From Flavobacterium sp. ZT3R18 (lineage in GTDB: Bacteria > Bacteroidota > Bacteroidia > Flavobacteriales > Flavobacteriaceae): 64,000 bases of DNA. The DNA lies in NCBI RefSeq assembly GCF_007097385.1, contig NZ_VJZS01000015.1, forward strand, positions 53,432 to 117,431. The letters run 5' to 3'. The notes under the pieces were generated by a model. The model was not told the DNA's origin and searched no databases. It was given only the letters and a program-made list of their open reading frames with translations. Both the position numbers and the translations under genes were made by a program. Shown here piece by piece: positions 9,137-17,365 of the stretch (positions within the stretch are counted from its first letter, which is position 1; each line of letters begins with the position of its first letter).

Positions 9137-10177
9137 CTAACGTTGAACTCCTTGGCTATTAATCCAATCCGAGTATTTTTTGGCATTACTATTATGCTCT
9201 GGCAAAGTAGCCGCAAATTCATGATACCCGAAACGATCTACACTTGCACAGAAATAGATGTAATTATGCTTTTCAGGATTCAAAACCGCTTCTAGTGCCG
9301 TAATATCAGGCATAGCAATTGGACCTGGAGGAAGACCTATATTTACATACGTATTATAAGGATGACTCATAATCAGATCATTATAGAAAACTCTTTTAAT
9401 AACTTGATTAAAATCATTCGATTTCTTTTTCATAGCAAAAATAACTGTTGGATCAGCTTGCAAGGGCATTTCAAGTCTCAATCGATTCAAATAAACTCCC
9501 GCTATTCTTGGTCTTTCATCTTTTTTAACTGATTCTTTATGTACAATCGATGCCAAAATTGTAGCTTGAATAGGTGTTAAACCTTGTGCAGCTGCTTTGG
9601 CCGTGCGTGCTGCATTCCAAAAATTTCGGTATTCTTTAATCATTTTATCTCGAAACTTCTCCGCAGAAGTGTTCCAATAAATATCATACGTATTTGGGAT
9701 AAACATTACCAAAACATTTTCTTCGTTAAATCCGTTTTCTTTCAAAAAAACAGAATCTTTAAACGTATTCAACAATTCCAAACTATCCGGTTCTATTTGA
9801 GAACCAACACGTCCGGCAAAATTTTCTAAACGCTCTTGATTGTTAAAAGCTAAACTTACGGGATCATTAATTCGCATAGTTCTAACCAAATCATAACTGC
9901 TCATTCCTTTTTTAAACAAAAATCGCCCTGACTTTACGTTTTCGGGATAGCTAGTTTTTCCAGCAACCATTTCAAAACGATCCATATTTTTCACATACGG
10001 AGCAATTATTTTCTTTACCTGCTCATAATCCGAGTCCGTTGGTACATAGACATATACCTCTTTTTCGGCAAATTTTGTGTTGTCACTAAAAATTTGTGTC
10101 ATCAAAACAAAACCGTAAACGATTAAAACGGATACAATTACTACAGCCCCTACGGATACTATTTTCTTTACGTTCAA
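9137..10177 (-). CDS. mltG: Endolytic peptidoglycan transglycosylase MltG
   Basis: Membrane-anchored lytic transglycosylase (YceG-like) that cuts nascent glycan strands and is thought to set glycan length. 346 residues: N-terminal transmembrane helix (about 8-27), a LysM-like segment, then the YceG catalytic domain. Family motifs: catalytic Glu215 in ASIVHKES, then GVYLNRLRLEMPLQADPTV and the C-terminal YNTYVNIGLPPGPI. No ATG is available before the membrane helix; the only sensible start is TTG at 10177 (TTG AAC GTA AAG), because the next ATG falls inside the helix. It lies 55 bp downstream of the GNAT gene on the same strand. Confidence 0.95.
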   Translation of the reverse strand: MNVKKIVSVGAVVIVSVLIVYGFVLMTQIFSDNTKFAEKEVYVYVPTDSDYEQVKKIIAPYVKNMDRFEMVAGKTSYPENVKSGRFLFKKGMSSYDLVRTMRINDPVSLAFNNQERLENFAGRVGSQIEPDSLELLNTFKDSVFLKENGFNEENVLVMFIPNTYDIYWNTSAEKFRDKMIKEYRNFWNAARTAKAAAQGLTPIQATILASIVHKESVKKDERPRIAGVYLNRLRLEMPLQADPTVIFAMKKKSNDFNQVIKRVFYNDLIMSHPYNTYVNIGLPPGPIAMPDITALEAVLNPEKHNYIYFCASVDRFGYHEFAATLPEHNSNAKKYSDWINSQGVQR

Positions 10178-10232
10178 AATATATTAAATTTAAAATTGTT
10201 TCTAATTCATCCCGAAAATTATCTGGACTTAT

Positions 10233-10760
10233 TTAGACGTTAATTAGTTGATAAATCCCTTCGTCTTTGTATACTCCATTGACAAAAGTCCAATCTTTCT
10301 TTACGCCTATCTTTTCGAAACCAAATTTAGTAAAAAGAGCAATACTAGCCTTGTTTTCGCATCCAATATTTGCATATAATTGGTGTAAATTAAGATTATA
10401 AAAAGCATACTGAATAAGTAAGTCCAATGCTTCCGATCCAATATTCTGATTTCTATGCTCAACACCCTGAATTACAATGCCAACACCCGCTCTATTATTT
10501 TTGGGGTCAAAATCGAACAAATCAATTAACCCTAAAGCCGGAAAATCCTGATCTTGACAAATAGCCAATCGCAATTGCTTGGCTTCATAAATATCCTGAT
10601 GGGCATTTTCTAAATACTGCTTTACCAAAAACCGACTGTAAGGTGTATGCGTGTTACTCACTTCCCAGATGCTTTGATCATTTTCTATGGCATAAATAAA
10701 CTCCAAATCATTGGGTTCGAGTGCTCGAATGTAAATGGTATCGCCTTTTAATGTTTTCAT
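10233..10760 (-). CDS. GNAT-family N-acetyltransferase (RimJ/RimL-like)
   Basis: A 175-residue acetyltransferase of the Acetyltransf_3 type. It has the N-terminal substrate part (IRALEPNDLEFIYAIEN), the acetyl-CoA binding region (VGIVIQGVEHRNQNIGSEALDLLIQYAF, where the usual Q/RxxGxG/A loop is QNIGSE), and the C-terminal FTKFGFEKIGVKKDWTFVNG. This subgroup acetylates ribosomal protein N termini, polyamines or antibiotics; the substrate here cannot be told. It reads in the same direction as dapF and mltG, but a 131-bp palindromic repeat separates it from dapF. Confidence 0.88.
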   Translation of the reverse strand: MKTLKGDTIYIRALEPNDLEFIYAIENDQSIWEVSNTHTPYSRFLVKQYLENAHQDIYEAKQLRLAICQDQDFPALGLIDLFDFDPKNNRAGVGIVIQGVEHRNQNIGSEALDLLIQYAFYNLNLHQLYANIGCENKASIALFTKFGFEKIGVKKDWTFVNGVYKDEGIYQLINV

Positions 10761-10767
10761 TGAGGAA

Positions 10768-10891
10768 TTTTTGATTTTTGATTAACGATTTTTGATTTTT
10801 GAAATGAGCAACAGCGAACTACAGATAACTTCTGATTTTCGATTCTACGTAAATCTAAAATCGTTAATCTTCTCCCGAAAGCTTTCGGGAC
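10768..10891. repeat. GATTAACGATTTTTGATT-type palindromic intergenic repeat
   Basis: The left arm (10768-10802) is built of GATTTTTGATTAACGATTTT units; the right arm (10851-10870) contains the inverse, AATCTAAAATCGTTAATC. A perfect 18-bp palindrome TCCCGAAAGCTTTCGGGA (10873-10890) sits at the dapF end. Similar low-complexity palindromes occur at 29757-29889 and 62882-63081. Confidence 0.7.
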
Positions 10892-11674
10892 TCAAATCTT
10901 TATTACCCCTTTAAACACAAATTCCGCTGGGCCTTTCAAGAAAACATTCGTAAACCCATTTTGATTTTTATCAAAAGACACCACCAATTTCCCTCCTTCT
11001 ACATTCACATTAACAGTAGTGGCAGCGGTCTGTCCTGTAGCATTCATGGCGATTGCAACCGCTGTAGCTCCAGTTCCGCAAGCCAAGGTTTCATCTTCAA
11101 CCCCTCTTTCGTAGGTACGAAGTCTGAAAGTAGTATCGTCTATTTTCTTTACAAAATTAATATTGCTTCCTGCTGCGCCATACAATTCGCCATAGCGAAT
11201 AGCAGCGCCATTTTCTTTTATATTATAATGTTCTAAATCTTCCACCATTTGTACATGATGCGGAGATCCTGTATTCAAGAATGTATGATCATTTTTAATA
11301 GTTATAGTGGGAACATCAATCATCTGCAAAGAAACCACTCCATTATCCTCGAATGAAGCATGATGCAAACCATCCGTAGCAATAAAAGTAGTTTTATCTT
11401 CAATCACTTCTAGATCTTTGGCGAAAGCCACCAAACAGCGTCCTCCATTGCCACACATTGAACTTTGATTACCGTCGGAATTATAATAGACCATCTTAAA
11501 ATCAGTATCCGAATCGTTTTCTAACAATATAAGTCCGTCTCCTCCTATTCCAAAACGTCTGTCACACAAATGAGCAATCAATTGTATGTTTTCTTTTGGG
11601 AAAAATCCAGAACGATTGTCGATCATCACAAAATCGTTTCCAGCTCCTTGGTATTTATAAAATTCTAATTGCAT
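10892..11674 (-). CDS. dapF: Diaminopimelate epimerase
   Basis: Converts LL- to meso-diaminopimelate, giving the peptidoglycan cross-linking amino acid and the lysine precursor. 260 residues, normal length. Both catalytic cysteines are present: Cys74 in MCGNGGRC and Cys199 in ETLACGTGATA. The opening FYKYQGAGNDFVMIDNR is diagnostic. The ATG at 11674 is well placed. It is divergent from htrA (140 bp between the starts), so the two share a regulatory spacer. Neighbouring mltG also acts on peptidoglycan, but a repeat interrupts any operon. Confidence 0.97.
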   Translation of the reverse strand: MQLEFYKYQGAGNDFVMIDNRSGFFPKENIQLIAHLCDRRFGIGGDGLILLENDSDTDFKMVYYNSDGNQSSMCGNGGRCLVAFAKDLEVIEDKTTFIATDGLHHASFEDNGVVSLQMIDVPTITIKNDHTFLNTGSPHHVQMVEDLEHYNIKENGAAIRYGELYGAAGSNINFVKKIDDTTFRLRTYERGVEDETLACGTGATAVAIAMNATGQTAATTVNVNVEGGKLVVSFDKNQNGFTNVFLKGPAEFVFKGVIKI

Positions 11675-11751
11675 TTTATTTTAATTTTAGTCACACAAAA
11701 GTACAAACTATTAATGAATTGTTAATCATTGTTAAAGAGCGTTAAACCATA

Positions 11752-11781
11752 TTGCGCGAAAAAAAATTTCCGCTAAATTCG
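11752..11781 (+). promoter_or_regulatory. Promoter for htrA-like gene
   Basis: TTG (11752-11754), a 19-bp spacer, then TAAATTCG (11774-11781), one mismatch from TAnnTTTG. Spacing matches the Bacteroidota -33/-7 promoter, and the ATG is 32 bp downstream. Confidence 0.6.
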
Positions 11782-11813
11782 TAATCAAATAACTAATAAA
11801 ACTTAAATATATT

Positions 11814-13214
11814 ATGAAACAAATTTCAAAATTATTCTTGGTATCCTTGTTAAGTGGCGCAACAACCATTGGCGCATACAAATTATTATTTGAGAACAAT
11901 GGTTATTTTTCGTCCAACAAAAATGGAATTACAACAGTTGCTCCCGAATCCTATGGAAGACAGGCTAGTTTGGGTGCCGAAAACGTTGATTTTACAGTCG
12001 CCGCAGAAAAAACGATTCATACTGTAGTGCACGTAAAAAACGTATCGGTAAGAACTATTTCTAATCCCATAATGGAATATTTTTATGGCTATGGCGGACA
12101 GCAACAACAAGAACAAGTAGGAACAGGATCGGGTGTTATTATCTCCGAAGATGGTTATATTGTAACCAACAATCATGTCGTGAAAGATGCTACTGATATT
12201 GAAATCACCTTAAACAACAAGAAAACGTACAAAGCAAAACTCGTTGGAACCGATTCTAAAATGGACATCGCCTTGCTGAAAATTAATGCCGACGAAAAAT
12301 TACCGTATTCCACATTTGCCAATTCCGATTCGGTTAAGGTTGGGGAATGGGTACTGGCAGTAGGAAATCCGTACAACTTAACTTCAACCGTAACAGCGGG
12401 AATTGTTTCGGCCAAAGCCAGAAATCTAGACACTAGAGGAATTCAATCGTTCATACAAACCGATGCTGCCGTAAATCCCGGGAACAGTGGTGGCGCTCTT
12501 GTAAACACTCGTGGCGAATTGATCGGAATCAACACCATGATTTCATCTATGACAGGTTCTTATGTTGGCTACTCCTTTGCCGTTCCATCCAATAATGCTA
12601 GAAAAATAATCGAAGACATTATGGAATTCGGTAATGTACAAAGAGGAATTCTAGGCGTTGAAGGTGGAGAGTTAAACGGAAATGCTTCCAAAGAACTAGG
12701 TATCACACAAACACAAGGTTTTTACATTAATAAGGTAAGCAAAAACTCGGGTGCCTACAACGCCAAATTACAAAAAGGAGATATCATCATCAAATTAGAC
12801 AATCAAGATATTGCCACTTTTGCCGATCTTTCGGGTTATGTAAACACCAAAAGACCAAACGACAAAATTCAAGTTACCTATTTACGAGATGGAAAAACCT
12901 CGGTTACTCCAGTTGTATTGAGTAAAAACGAGAACTTTAATAGCGAATTCAAAGGAATCGAAATAGAAAATATCGATGCTGCCGACAAAAAGAAATTCAA
13001 ATTGGATTATGGTGTAAAAATTAAATCCATTACCAATGAAAACTTACTGCAATACAGTGAAGAGTTAAAAGGGAATATCATTTTGAGCATTGACAATGTC
13101 AAAGCAACAAATATTGAAGAAGTTTCTAAACTTTTAAACAATAAGGACGAAAAACAAAGTATCCGCATCGAAATGATTAATAAAAACGGAGAAATCATTC
13201 GAATAATTATCTAA
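11814..13214 (+). CDS. Periplasmic serine protease, DegP/HtrA family
   Basis: Envelope-stress protease/chaperone. 466 residues: an N-terminal hydrophobic signal or anchor (LFLVSLLSGATTIGAYKLLF), a trypsin-like domain with the complete triad His121 (TNNHVV), Asp151 (KMDIALLKI) and Ser225 (NPGNSGGALV), then a first PDZ domain (about 280-365) and a second PDZ-like domain at the C terminus. The Q-rich linker (YGYGGQQQQEQ) before the protease domain matches the LA loop position of DegP. Proteins of this size belong to the Do/DegQ group. It is followed by a palindromic element and a good terminator at 13441-13480. Confidence 0.95.
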   Translation: MKQISKLFLVSLLSGATTIGAYKLLFENNGYFSSNKNGITTVAPESYGRQASLGAENVDFTVAAEKTIHTVVHVKNVSVRTISNPIMEYFYGYGGQQQQEQVGTGSGVIISEDGYIVTNNHVVKDATDIEITLNNKKTYKAKLVGTDSKMDIALLKINADEKLPYSTFANSDSVKVGEWVLAVGNPYNLTSTVTAGIVSAKARNLDTRGIQSFIQTDAAVNPGNSGGALVNTRGELIGINTMISSMTGSYVGYSFAVPSNNARKIIEDIMEFGNVQRGILGVEGGELNGNASKELGITQTQGFYINKVSKNSGAYNAKLQKGDIIIKLDNQDIATFADLSGYVNTKRPNDKIQVTYLRDGKTSVTPVVLSKNENFNSEFKGIEIENIDAADKKKFKLDYGVKIKSITNENLLQYSEELKGNIILSIDNVKATNIEEVSKLLNNKDEKQSIRIEMINKNGEIIRIII

Positions 13215-13238
13215 AACGTTAAAACTATAAACCAAAAT

Positions 13239-13440
13239 CCAGGTCAAACGCCTTTAAAAAAAGAAAAAAAAAGTTGCCACGAATTTCACGAATAAACACG
13301 AATTTTCACATCTTTAAATTACACAAATTCATTAATAAAAAAAAACAGAAAATTCGTGTAATTAATTTTTATTAATTCTTAATTTGTGTTAATTCGTGAA
13401 ATTCGTGGCTAAAATTTTCTTAAAGTCGTTTGCCCTGACC
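13239..13440. repeat. Long palindromic intergenic element A (GGGCAAACGC family)
   Basis: A roughly 200-bp inverted repeat. Outer ends: CAGGTCAAACGCCTTTAA (from 13240) against the inverse of TTAAAGTCGTTTGCCCTG (right end). Inner arms CCACGAATTTCACGAAT... (13277-13304) and ...ATTCGTGAAATTCGTGG (13381-13408) are nearly complementary. It shares its terminal motif with the elements at 18632 and 33697. No coding potential. Confidence 0.8.
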
Positions 13441-13480
13441 AAAAGCCGACTTACAATTGTAAGCTGGCTTTTTTTTATCC
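13441..13480 (+). terminator. Rho-independent terminator
   Basis: AAAAGCC-GA-CTTACAATTGTAAG-CT-GGCTTTTTTTT: a strong hairpin with a T-run, on the htrA side of the palindromic element. It would stop htrA read-through before gap. Confidence 0.85.
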
Positions 13481-13522
13481 AAAAAAAATCATAAAAAAAG
13501 TTACGAAATCGATTGAAATAAG

Positions 13523-13530
13523 TACTTTTG
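13523..13530 (+). promoter_or_regulatory. -7 element (TACTTTTG) for gap
   Basis: TACTTTTG matches TAnnTTTG, 47 bp before the gap ATG. No clear -33 TTG at the expected spacing. Confidence 0.5.
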
Positions 13531-13577
13531 CACCAAATTTTAAAAATTGCTTTAATTTATTTTACAAATTTTCAATT

Positions 13578-15026
13578 ATGAATAACATGGATTTATACGA
13601 AAAAGAGGTTTCGTTTCAAGCCGACAGAAGACGTTCAGGAGTAGAATTAATCAAAATTATCAGCGATTTGTGGTACGACAAATCGATTGAATTGGTTTTG
13701 TTCCGAAATCAATTAATTGATAGAAACGTAAGCGAAATTATCAACTTACACGAATACGCAGGTAAATTTGTAGGTAAACCAATTTCGGTTTCTGACTCAG
13801 TAGAAATTGCCAATGTCATTCTTACTCTAGACTTACCACCATCAAAATTGGATATTGGTAAATTGACTTATGAGTATGGATTAGAAGATGAAAAATATCC
13901 AGATGCTAGACATTTTGTTTTAGATAAATTAAAAGAAGCTAAATCCTCTGAAGAAATTCAACCCAAAGATGTAGTTCTTTATGGTTTTGGTCGTATTGGT
14001 CGTTTATTGGCTAGAGAATTAATGTCAAAAACAGGTAAAGGAGAGCAAATGCGTTTGAGAGCTATCGTTACGAGAGACAAAAACGATGCTTCAAGCCTAG
14101 AAAAAAGAGCTTCATTATTACGTTACGATTCAATCCACGGAGATTTCCAAGGATCTGTAGTTGCCGATGTCGAAAACAATGCTTTAATCATCAACGGTAC
14201 CACCGTTCATATTATCACAGCAAACACTCCAGAAGAAATTGACTATACTCAATACGGTATTGACAAGGCGCTAGTGATCGATAATACAGGTGCTTTCACA
14301 ACAAAAGAGGCTTTGAGTCGTCATTTAACTTCAAAAGGAGCTGACAAAGTATTACTTACTGCACCAGGAAAAGGCGTTCCAAACATCGTTCATGGTGTAA
14401 ACCAAAACGAGTACAATCCAGACGAAATAGATATTTTCTCTGCTGCTTCTTGTACTACCAATGCAATCACTCCAATCCTAAAAGCGATTGAGGATACTTT
14501 GGGAGTTGTAAAAGGACACCTAGAAACCATTCACGCTTACACCAACGATCAAAATTTGGTCGATAATATGCACAAAAAATACCGTCGCGGTAGAGCTGCA
14601 GCACTCAATATGGTTATCACCGAAACTGGTGCAGGTACCGCAGTTGCAAAAGCATTGCCTTCATTAGAGGGTAAATTAACATCAAACGCTATTCGTGTTC
14701 CAGTTCCTAATGGTTCATTGGTTGTGTTGAATCTTGAAGTAACCAAAGAAACTTCGGTTGAAGCCATCAACGCCATCATGAAAAAGTATGCGCTTGAAGG
14801 AGAATTGGTAGAGCAAATCAAATATTCTTTGAATAACGAATTGGTTTCATCAGATATCGTGGGAACTTCGGCACCATCAATATACGACAGCAACGCAACT
14901 ATCGTATCCAAAGACGGAAAAAATATAGTATTATACATTTGGTATGACAACGAATACGGTTACAGCCACCAAGTGATTCGACTTGCCAAATACATTGCCA
15001 AAGTAAGACGTTTTACGTATTACTAG
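13578..15026 (+). CDS. gap: Glyceraldehyde-3-phosphate dehydrogenase, long form
   Basis: NAD(P)-dependent GAPDH. At 482 residues it is longer than classical GapA (about 335) because of an N-terminal extension of roughly 130 residues, a form seen in Bacteroidota and some proteobacteria (often called GapN/Gap2-like long GAPDH, not the non-phosphorylating enzyme). The Rossmann motif GFGRIGR is at 136-142 and the catalytic Cys292 in SAASCTTN; HAYTNDQ and the C-terminal WYDNEYGYSHQVI are also conserved. Which direction (glycolytic or gluconeogenic) it serves is not visible. It has its own promoter-like element and a terminator at 15116. Confidence 0.95.
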   Translation: MNNMDLYEKEVSFQADRRRSGVELIKIISDLWYDKSIELVLFRNQLIDRNVSEIINLHEYAGKFVGKPISVSDSVEIANVILTLDLPPSKLDIGKLTYEYGLEDEKYPDARHFVLDKLKEAKSSEEIQPKDVVLYGFGRIGRLLARELMSKTGKGEQMRLRAIVTRDKNDASSLEKRASLLRYDSIHGDFQGSVVADVENNALIINGTTVHIITANTPEEIDYTQYGIDKALVIDNTGAFTTKEALSRHLTSKGADKVLLTAPGKGVPNIVHGVNQNEYNPDEIDIFSAASCTTNAITPILKAIEDTLGVVKGHLETIHAYTNDQNLVDNMHKKYRRGRAAALNMVITETGAGTAVAKALPSLEGKLTSNAIRVPVPNGSLVVLNLEVTKETSVEAINAIMKKYALEGELVEQIKYSLNNELVSSDIVGTSAPSIYDSNATIVSKDGKNIVLYIWYDNEYGYSHQVIRLAKYIAKVRRFTYY

Positions 15027-15115
15027 CATACAGTTTACAGGTTGGGAATTGTGCTTTTAGTTTTAATTTTAGTTTTTTAGATAATAATTTTACAATCCAA
15101 CCTGAATTCAATAGA

Positions 15116-15149
15116 AATCCGCCAAGTTGCAAAACGAGGCGGATTTTTT
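15116..15149 (+). terminator. Rho-independent terminator after gap
   Basis: AAATCCGCC / GGCGGATTT with a 14-nt loop and a following T-run, 90 bp past the gap stop. Confidence 0.9.
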
Positions 15150-15209
15150 GTTTTCTGAAATCTTGGTTCTGAAATCTAAAATCTGAACTCATAGATCTAA
15201 AATTACTCT

Positions 15210-15323
15210 GGGCGTGCCACCAGTAGAAAAGGGACCCAATATACTTTACGCATATTCGACCCCTTTCCTACTGCTGTCAGGCTATACGCGCTACTTCGGT
15301 AGCTAGCTTCTATCCTTCACGCA
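15210..15323 (+). repeat. Structured intergenic element, copy 1
   Basis: A 114-bp unit with an RNA-like fold. Outer stem GCGTG (15212-15216)/CACGC (15318-15322); a long arm CAGTAG-a-AAAGGG paired with CCCTTT-c-CTACTG (15221-15273); then a conserved GGCTA...GCTAC-TTCG-GTAGC-TAGC hairpin (15282-15307). It lies between the gap terminator and the Rpn gene. Two more copies are at 51865-51982 (minus) and 61817-61931 (plus). Whether it is transcribed is unknown. Confidence 0.8.
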
Positions 15324-15480
15324 AAAACTGCAATTCATCAATTTTACTATATTAATTACCTTTTACAATATTGCCCAAATACTTTGCGGAAGTGTATCGC
15401 TTATTCTCCCGATAACGGATTTGCAACTCTCTCCTCAAAGTCATGAGACTTTACCCGCACGACAATGTTATGTATGTAAA

Positions 15481-15539
15481 AGAACAAGGTTTTAAAAAAC
15501 ATGTTCTCTGTTTTTCATTTACCTATAAATACTACAATA
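15481..15539. repeat. 59-bp direct repeat flanking Rpn gene, distal copy
   Basis: It matches 16571-16629 over 59 bp with 6 differences and no gaps, in the same orientation. It begins with an imperfect palindrome (AGAACAAGG...CATGTTCT) and lies 101 bp past the Rpn stop codon. Confidence 0.85.
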
Positions 15540-15639
15540 AGAATCATATTGATCTAGAAACACTATTTTTTCACTGTTCCTGTTTTTTTTTAATGCAACC
15601 ACATCGTCCGTATTTATATTCGACTTTTTCGTTTTCGTT

Positions 15640-16512
15640 TTAATTCTCTGTCTCGTTTCTTAGTTCCTGTATTTTTTCAATTGTTAAACCTGTTGATTTT
15701 GATATTATTTCATCATTCAATCCAATAATTATTAGATTTTTAGCAATTTCAATTTTTTCATCTTCTCTTACTTTATACTCCGCTTCACTTTGCAACGAAA
15801 AAATTTCGCTTGCTTTTAAACTCAAGCTATCCATGTATCGATTATAACCATATTGATCGTCAGCAGGAAGTCTCATTATATCTAAAACTTCATTGGCTTC
15901 TTTTAGTCCTTTAGCATTAAAGCTGTCTTTTACCTCACTGTTTTTTAGGAAATAAATCCATTCATCTAGCGTATCTTTGGCGATATCATTGAATTGGTTT
16001 ACTTTCAAGATATAATACTCTGGAAAAATTTCATACACTTCTTCTTTAGAAAATGTTTGTTTTTGTTTTTTTGATAATTCTAAAATATCGTTTTGGTGCA
16101 GTCCTTTAAAATCGGTTTTACCTCGGTATATGTAATCTTGCCCGTGTCCAAGATCAAAATAAACAATGTTTATCGAAATTACTTTTTTAACTTCAGAATA
16201 TTTATTTCCCAGGGTATGGTGTTCTGAAATAGATTTCGAAACTCCATAAGCCATTCTATGAAAATAATCAATTTCATAAGTATTTTGAATCTCTATTATA
16301 ATTAATTCATTTTTAGAGTTTTGAGTTAAGATATCTACTCGATTAAATTTATCATCATCGGTTTCTTGATTACCTTCGCTTTCAAGAATTTGTTCAATTT
16401 TGATGTCATCAAATAAAAGTTCGCTCAAAAAACCTTCTAATACAACAAAGTTGGCTTTGTTTCTCAAAAGTCGTTTAATTGCCCAATCAAATCGTACCAG
16501 TTTCTTGCTCAT
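15640..16512 (-). CDS. Rpn family PD-(D/E)XK nuclease / putative transposase
   Basis: Member of the Rpn (recombination-promoting nuclease, PDDEXK_2) family, 290 residues from the chosen ATG. The opening VRFDWAIKRLLRNKANFVVLEGFLSELL is typical of Bacteroidota copies. The nuclease core has RVDIL (metal-binding Asp) and IIIEIQN (the E-x-Q form of the motif), followed by the conserved YFHRMAYGVSKSI. Family members are metal-dependent DNases that stimulate RecA-independent recombination. I placed the start at 16512 (MSKKLVRFDW); the frame extends further to 16569 but into the flanking repeat zone. It is bracketed by 59-bp direct repeats, so it may have moved or duplicated as a cassette. Confidence 0.9.
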   Translation of the reverse strand: MSKKLVRFDWAIKRLLRNKANFVVLEGFLSELLFDDIKIEQILESEGNQETDDDKFNRVDILTQNSKNELIIIEIQNTYEIDYFHRMAYGVSKSISEHHTLGNKYSEVKKVISINIVYFDLGHGQDYIYRGKTDFKGLHQNDILELSKKQKQTFSKEEVYEIFPEYYILKVNQFNDIAKDTLDEWIYFLKNSEVKDSFNAKGLKEANEVLDIMRLPADDQYGYNRYMDSLSLKASEIFSLQSEAEYKVREDEKIEIAKNLIIIGLNDEIISKSTGLTIEKIQELRNETEN

Positions 16513-16570
16513 TGGTCTGTATATTTTATAGTGCAAATATACAAATAGATTGAGGCTATTTAAATGCAAG

Positions 16571-16629
16571 AGAACAAGTTTTTAAAAAACTTGTTCTCTG
16601 TTTTTCATTTACTTATGACCACTACAATA
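16571..16629. repeat. 59-bp direct repeat flanking Rpn gene, promoter-side copy
   Basis: The counterpart of 15481-15539. Its first 27 bp are a nearly perfect palindrome (AGAACAAGTTTTT / AAAAACTTGTTCT). It sits 59 bp upstream of the Rpn ATG, so it would be in the 5' leader or promoter. Confidence 0.85.
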
Positions 16630-16704
16630 TGATTTACAATCAGTGCCCATTCCAATTATCAAGTCTATTTCAAAATCTAAATTCTAAATTCTATCCTCTA
16701 AATT

Positions 16705-17163
16705 CTAAATCGGCAAAACCGTCGTACTCTTCACTTCCGAAATAATAAAAAAACTATTAATCAAGGACACTTCAGGCAAAACCGACAATTTCTTTTGATG
16801 AAAATGATGATAGCTTTCCATATCTGGTAAAACAATTTTAAGCATATAATCAAAACTCCCCGAAACAAAATTACATTCCACCACTTCGGGTAAATTCAAA
16901 ATAGCTTGATTGAATCCATCCGATATATCAAAAGTCTGCCTAACTAATGTTACCTGACAATAAACCGTTAAGTTTTTACCTAGTTTTTTCTTATTCAAAA
17001 TCGAAACATATTTCTCTATAACACCCTCTTTTTCAAGACGTTTAACCCGATCGTGAACCGGAGTAAGAGACAGGTTTATTTTACTCGAAATGTCTTTTAA
17101 AGTCAAATGCGCATCTTCCTGCAAGAGGCGCAATATTTTTCTGTCAGTTTCATCTAAAATCAT
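16705..17163 (-). CDS. Lrp/AsnC family transcriptional regulator
   Basis: Leucine-responsive-type regulator, 152 residues from the ATG at 17163 (MILDETDRKILRLLQED); an upstream TTG at 17190 is less likely. The N-terminal winged helix (about 1-60, with the recognition helix in LTPVHDRVKRLEKEG) is followed by a RAM/AsnC ligand-binding domain (DYMLKIVLPDMESYHHF). It is divergent from alanine dehydrogenase, with about 200 bp between the starts. That is a classic arrangement for an Lrp protein controlling ald in response to alanine or leucine; the regulatory link is inferred from position. Confidence 0.95.
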   Translation of the reverse strand: MILDETDRKILRLLQEDAHLTLKDISSKINLSLTPVHDRVKRLEKEGVIEKYVSILNKKKLGKNLTVYCQVTLVRQTFDISDGFNQAILNLPEVVECNFVSGSFDYMLKIVLPDMESYHHFHQKKLSVLPEVSLINSFFIISEVKSTTVLPI

Positions 17164-17320
17164 AGCATGCAGCGATTCGTTAAACTTCAAATAATCCGAT
17201 TAATTTTCTTTTTAGAAATAAAAAAAGCTTTAAATACAGAATTATTTTATGCTAAATTACTAAATAAAAATAATATTTTCTTATTTTAAATAGATATGCA
17301 CTAAATTTTTCTTTATGCCT

Positions 17321-17328
17321 TAGATTTG
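17321..17328 (+). promoter_or_regulatory. -7 element (TAGATTTG) for ald
   Basis: TAGATTTG matches TAnnTTTG and lies 37 bp before the ald ATG, in the spacer shared with the divergent Lrp gene. The AT-rich sequence between 17215 and 17320 would be the place for Lrp binding. Confidence 0.5.
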
Positions 17329-17365
17329 TATTTCAATTTAGAAACAATAACTTAATACTATTGAT

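Noticed and set aside
15540..15640. Continuous frame reading out of the 3' end of the Rpn gene toward the distal repeat
   Set aside because: It is an AT-rich +1-frame extension with no start codon; I could not tell it from chance. A similar short Cys-rich tail at about 16611-16680 was also left out.
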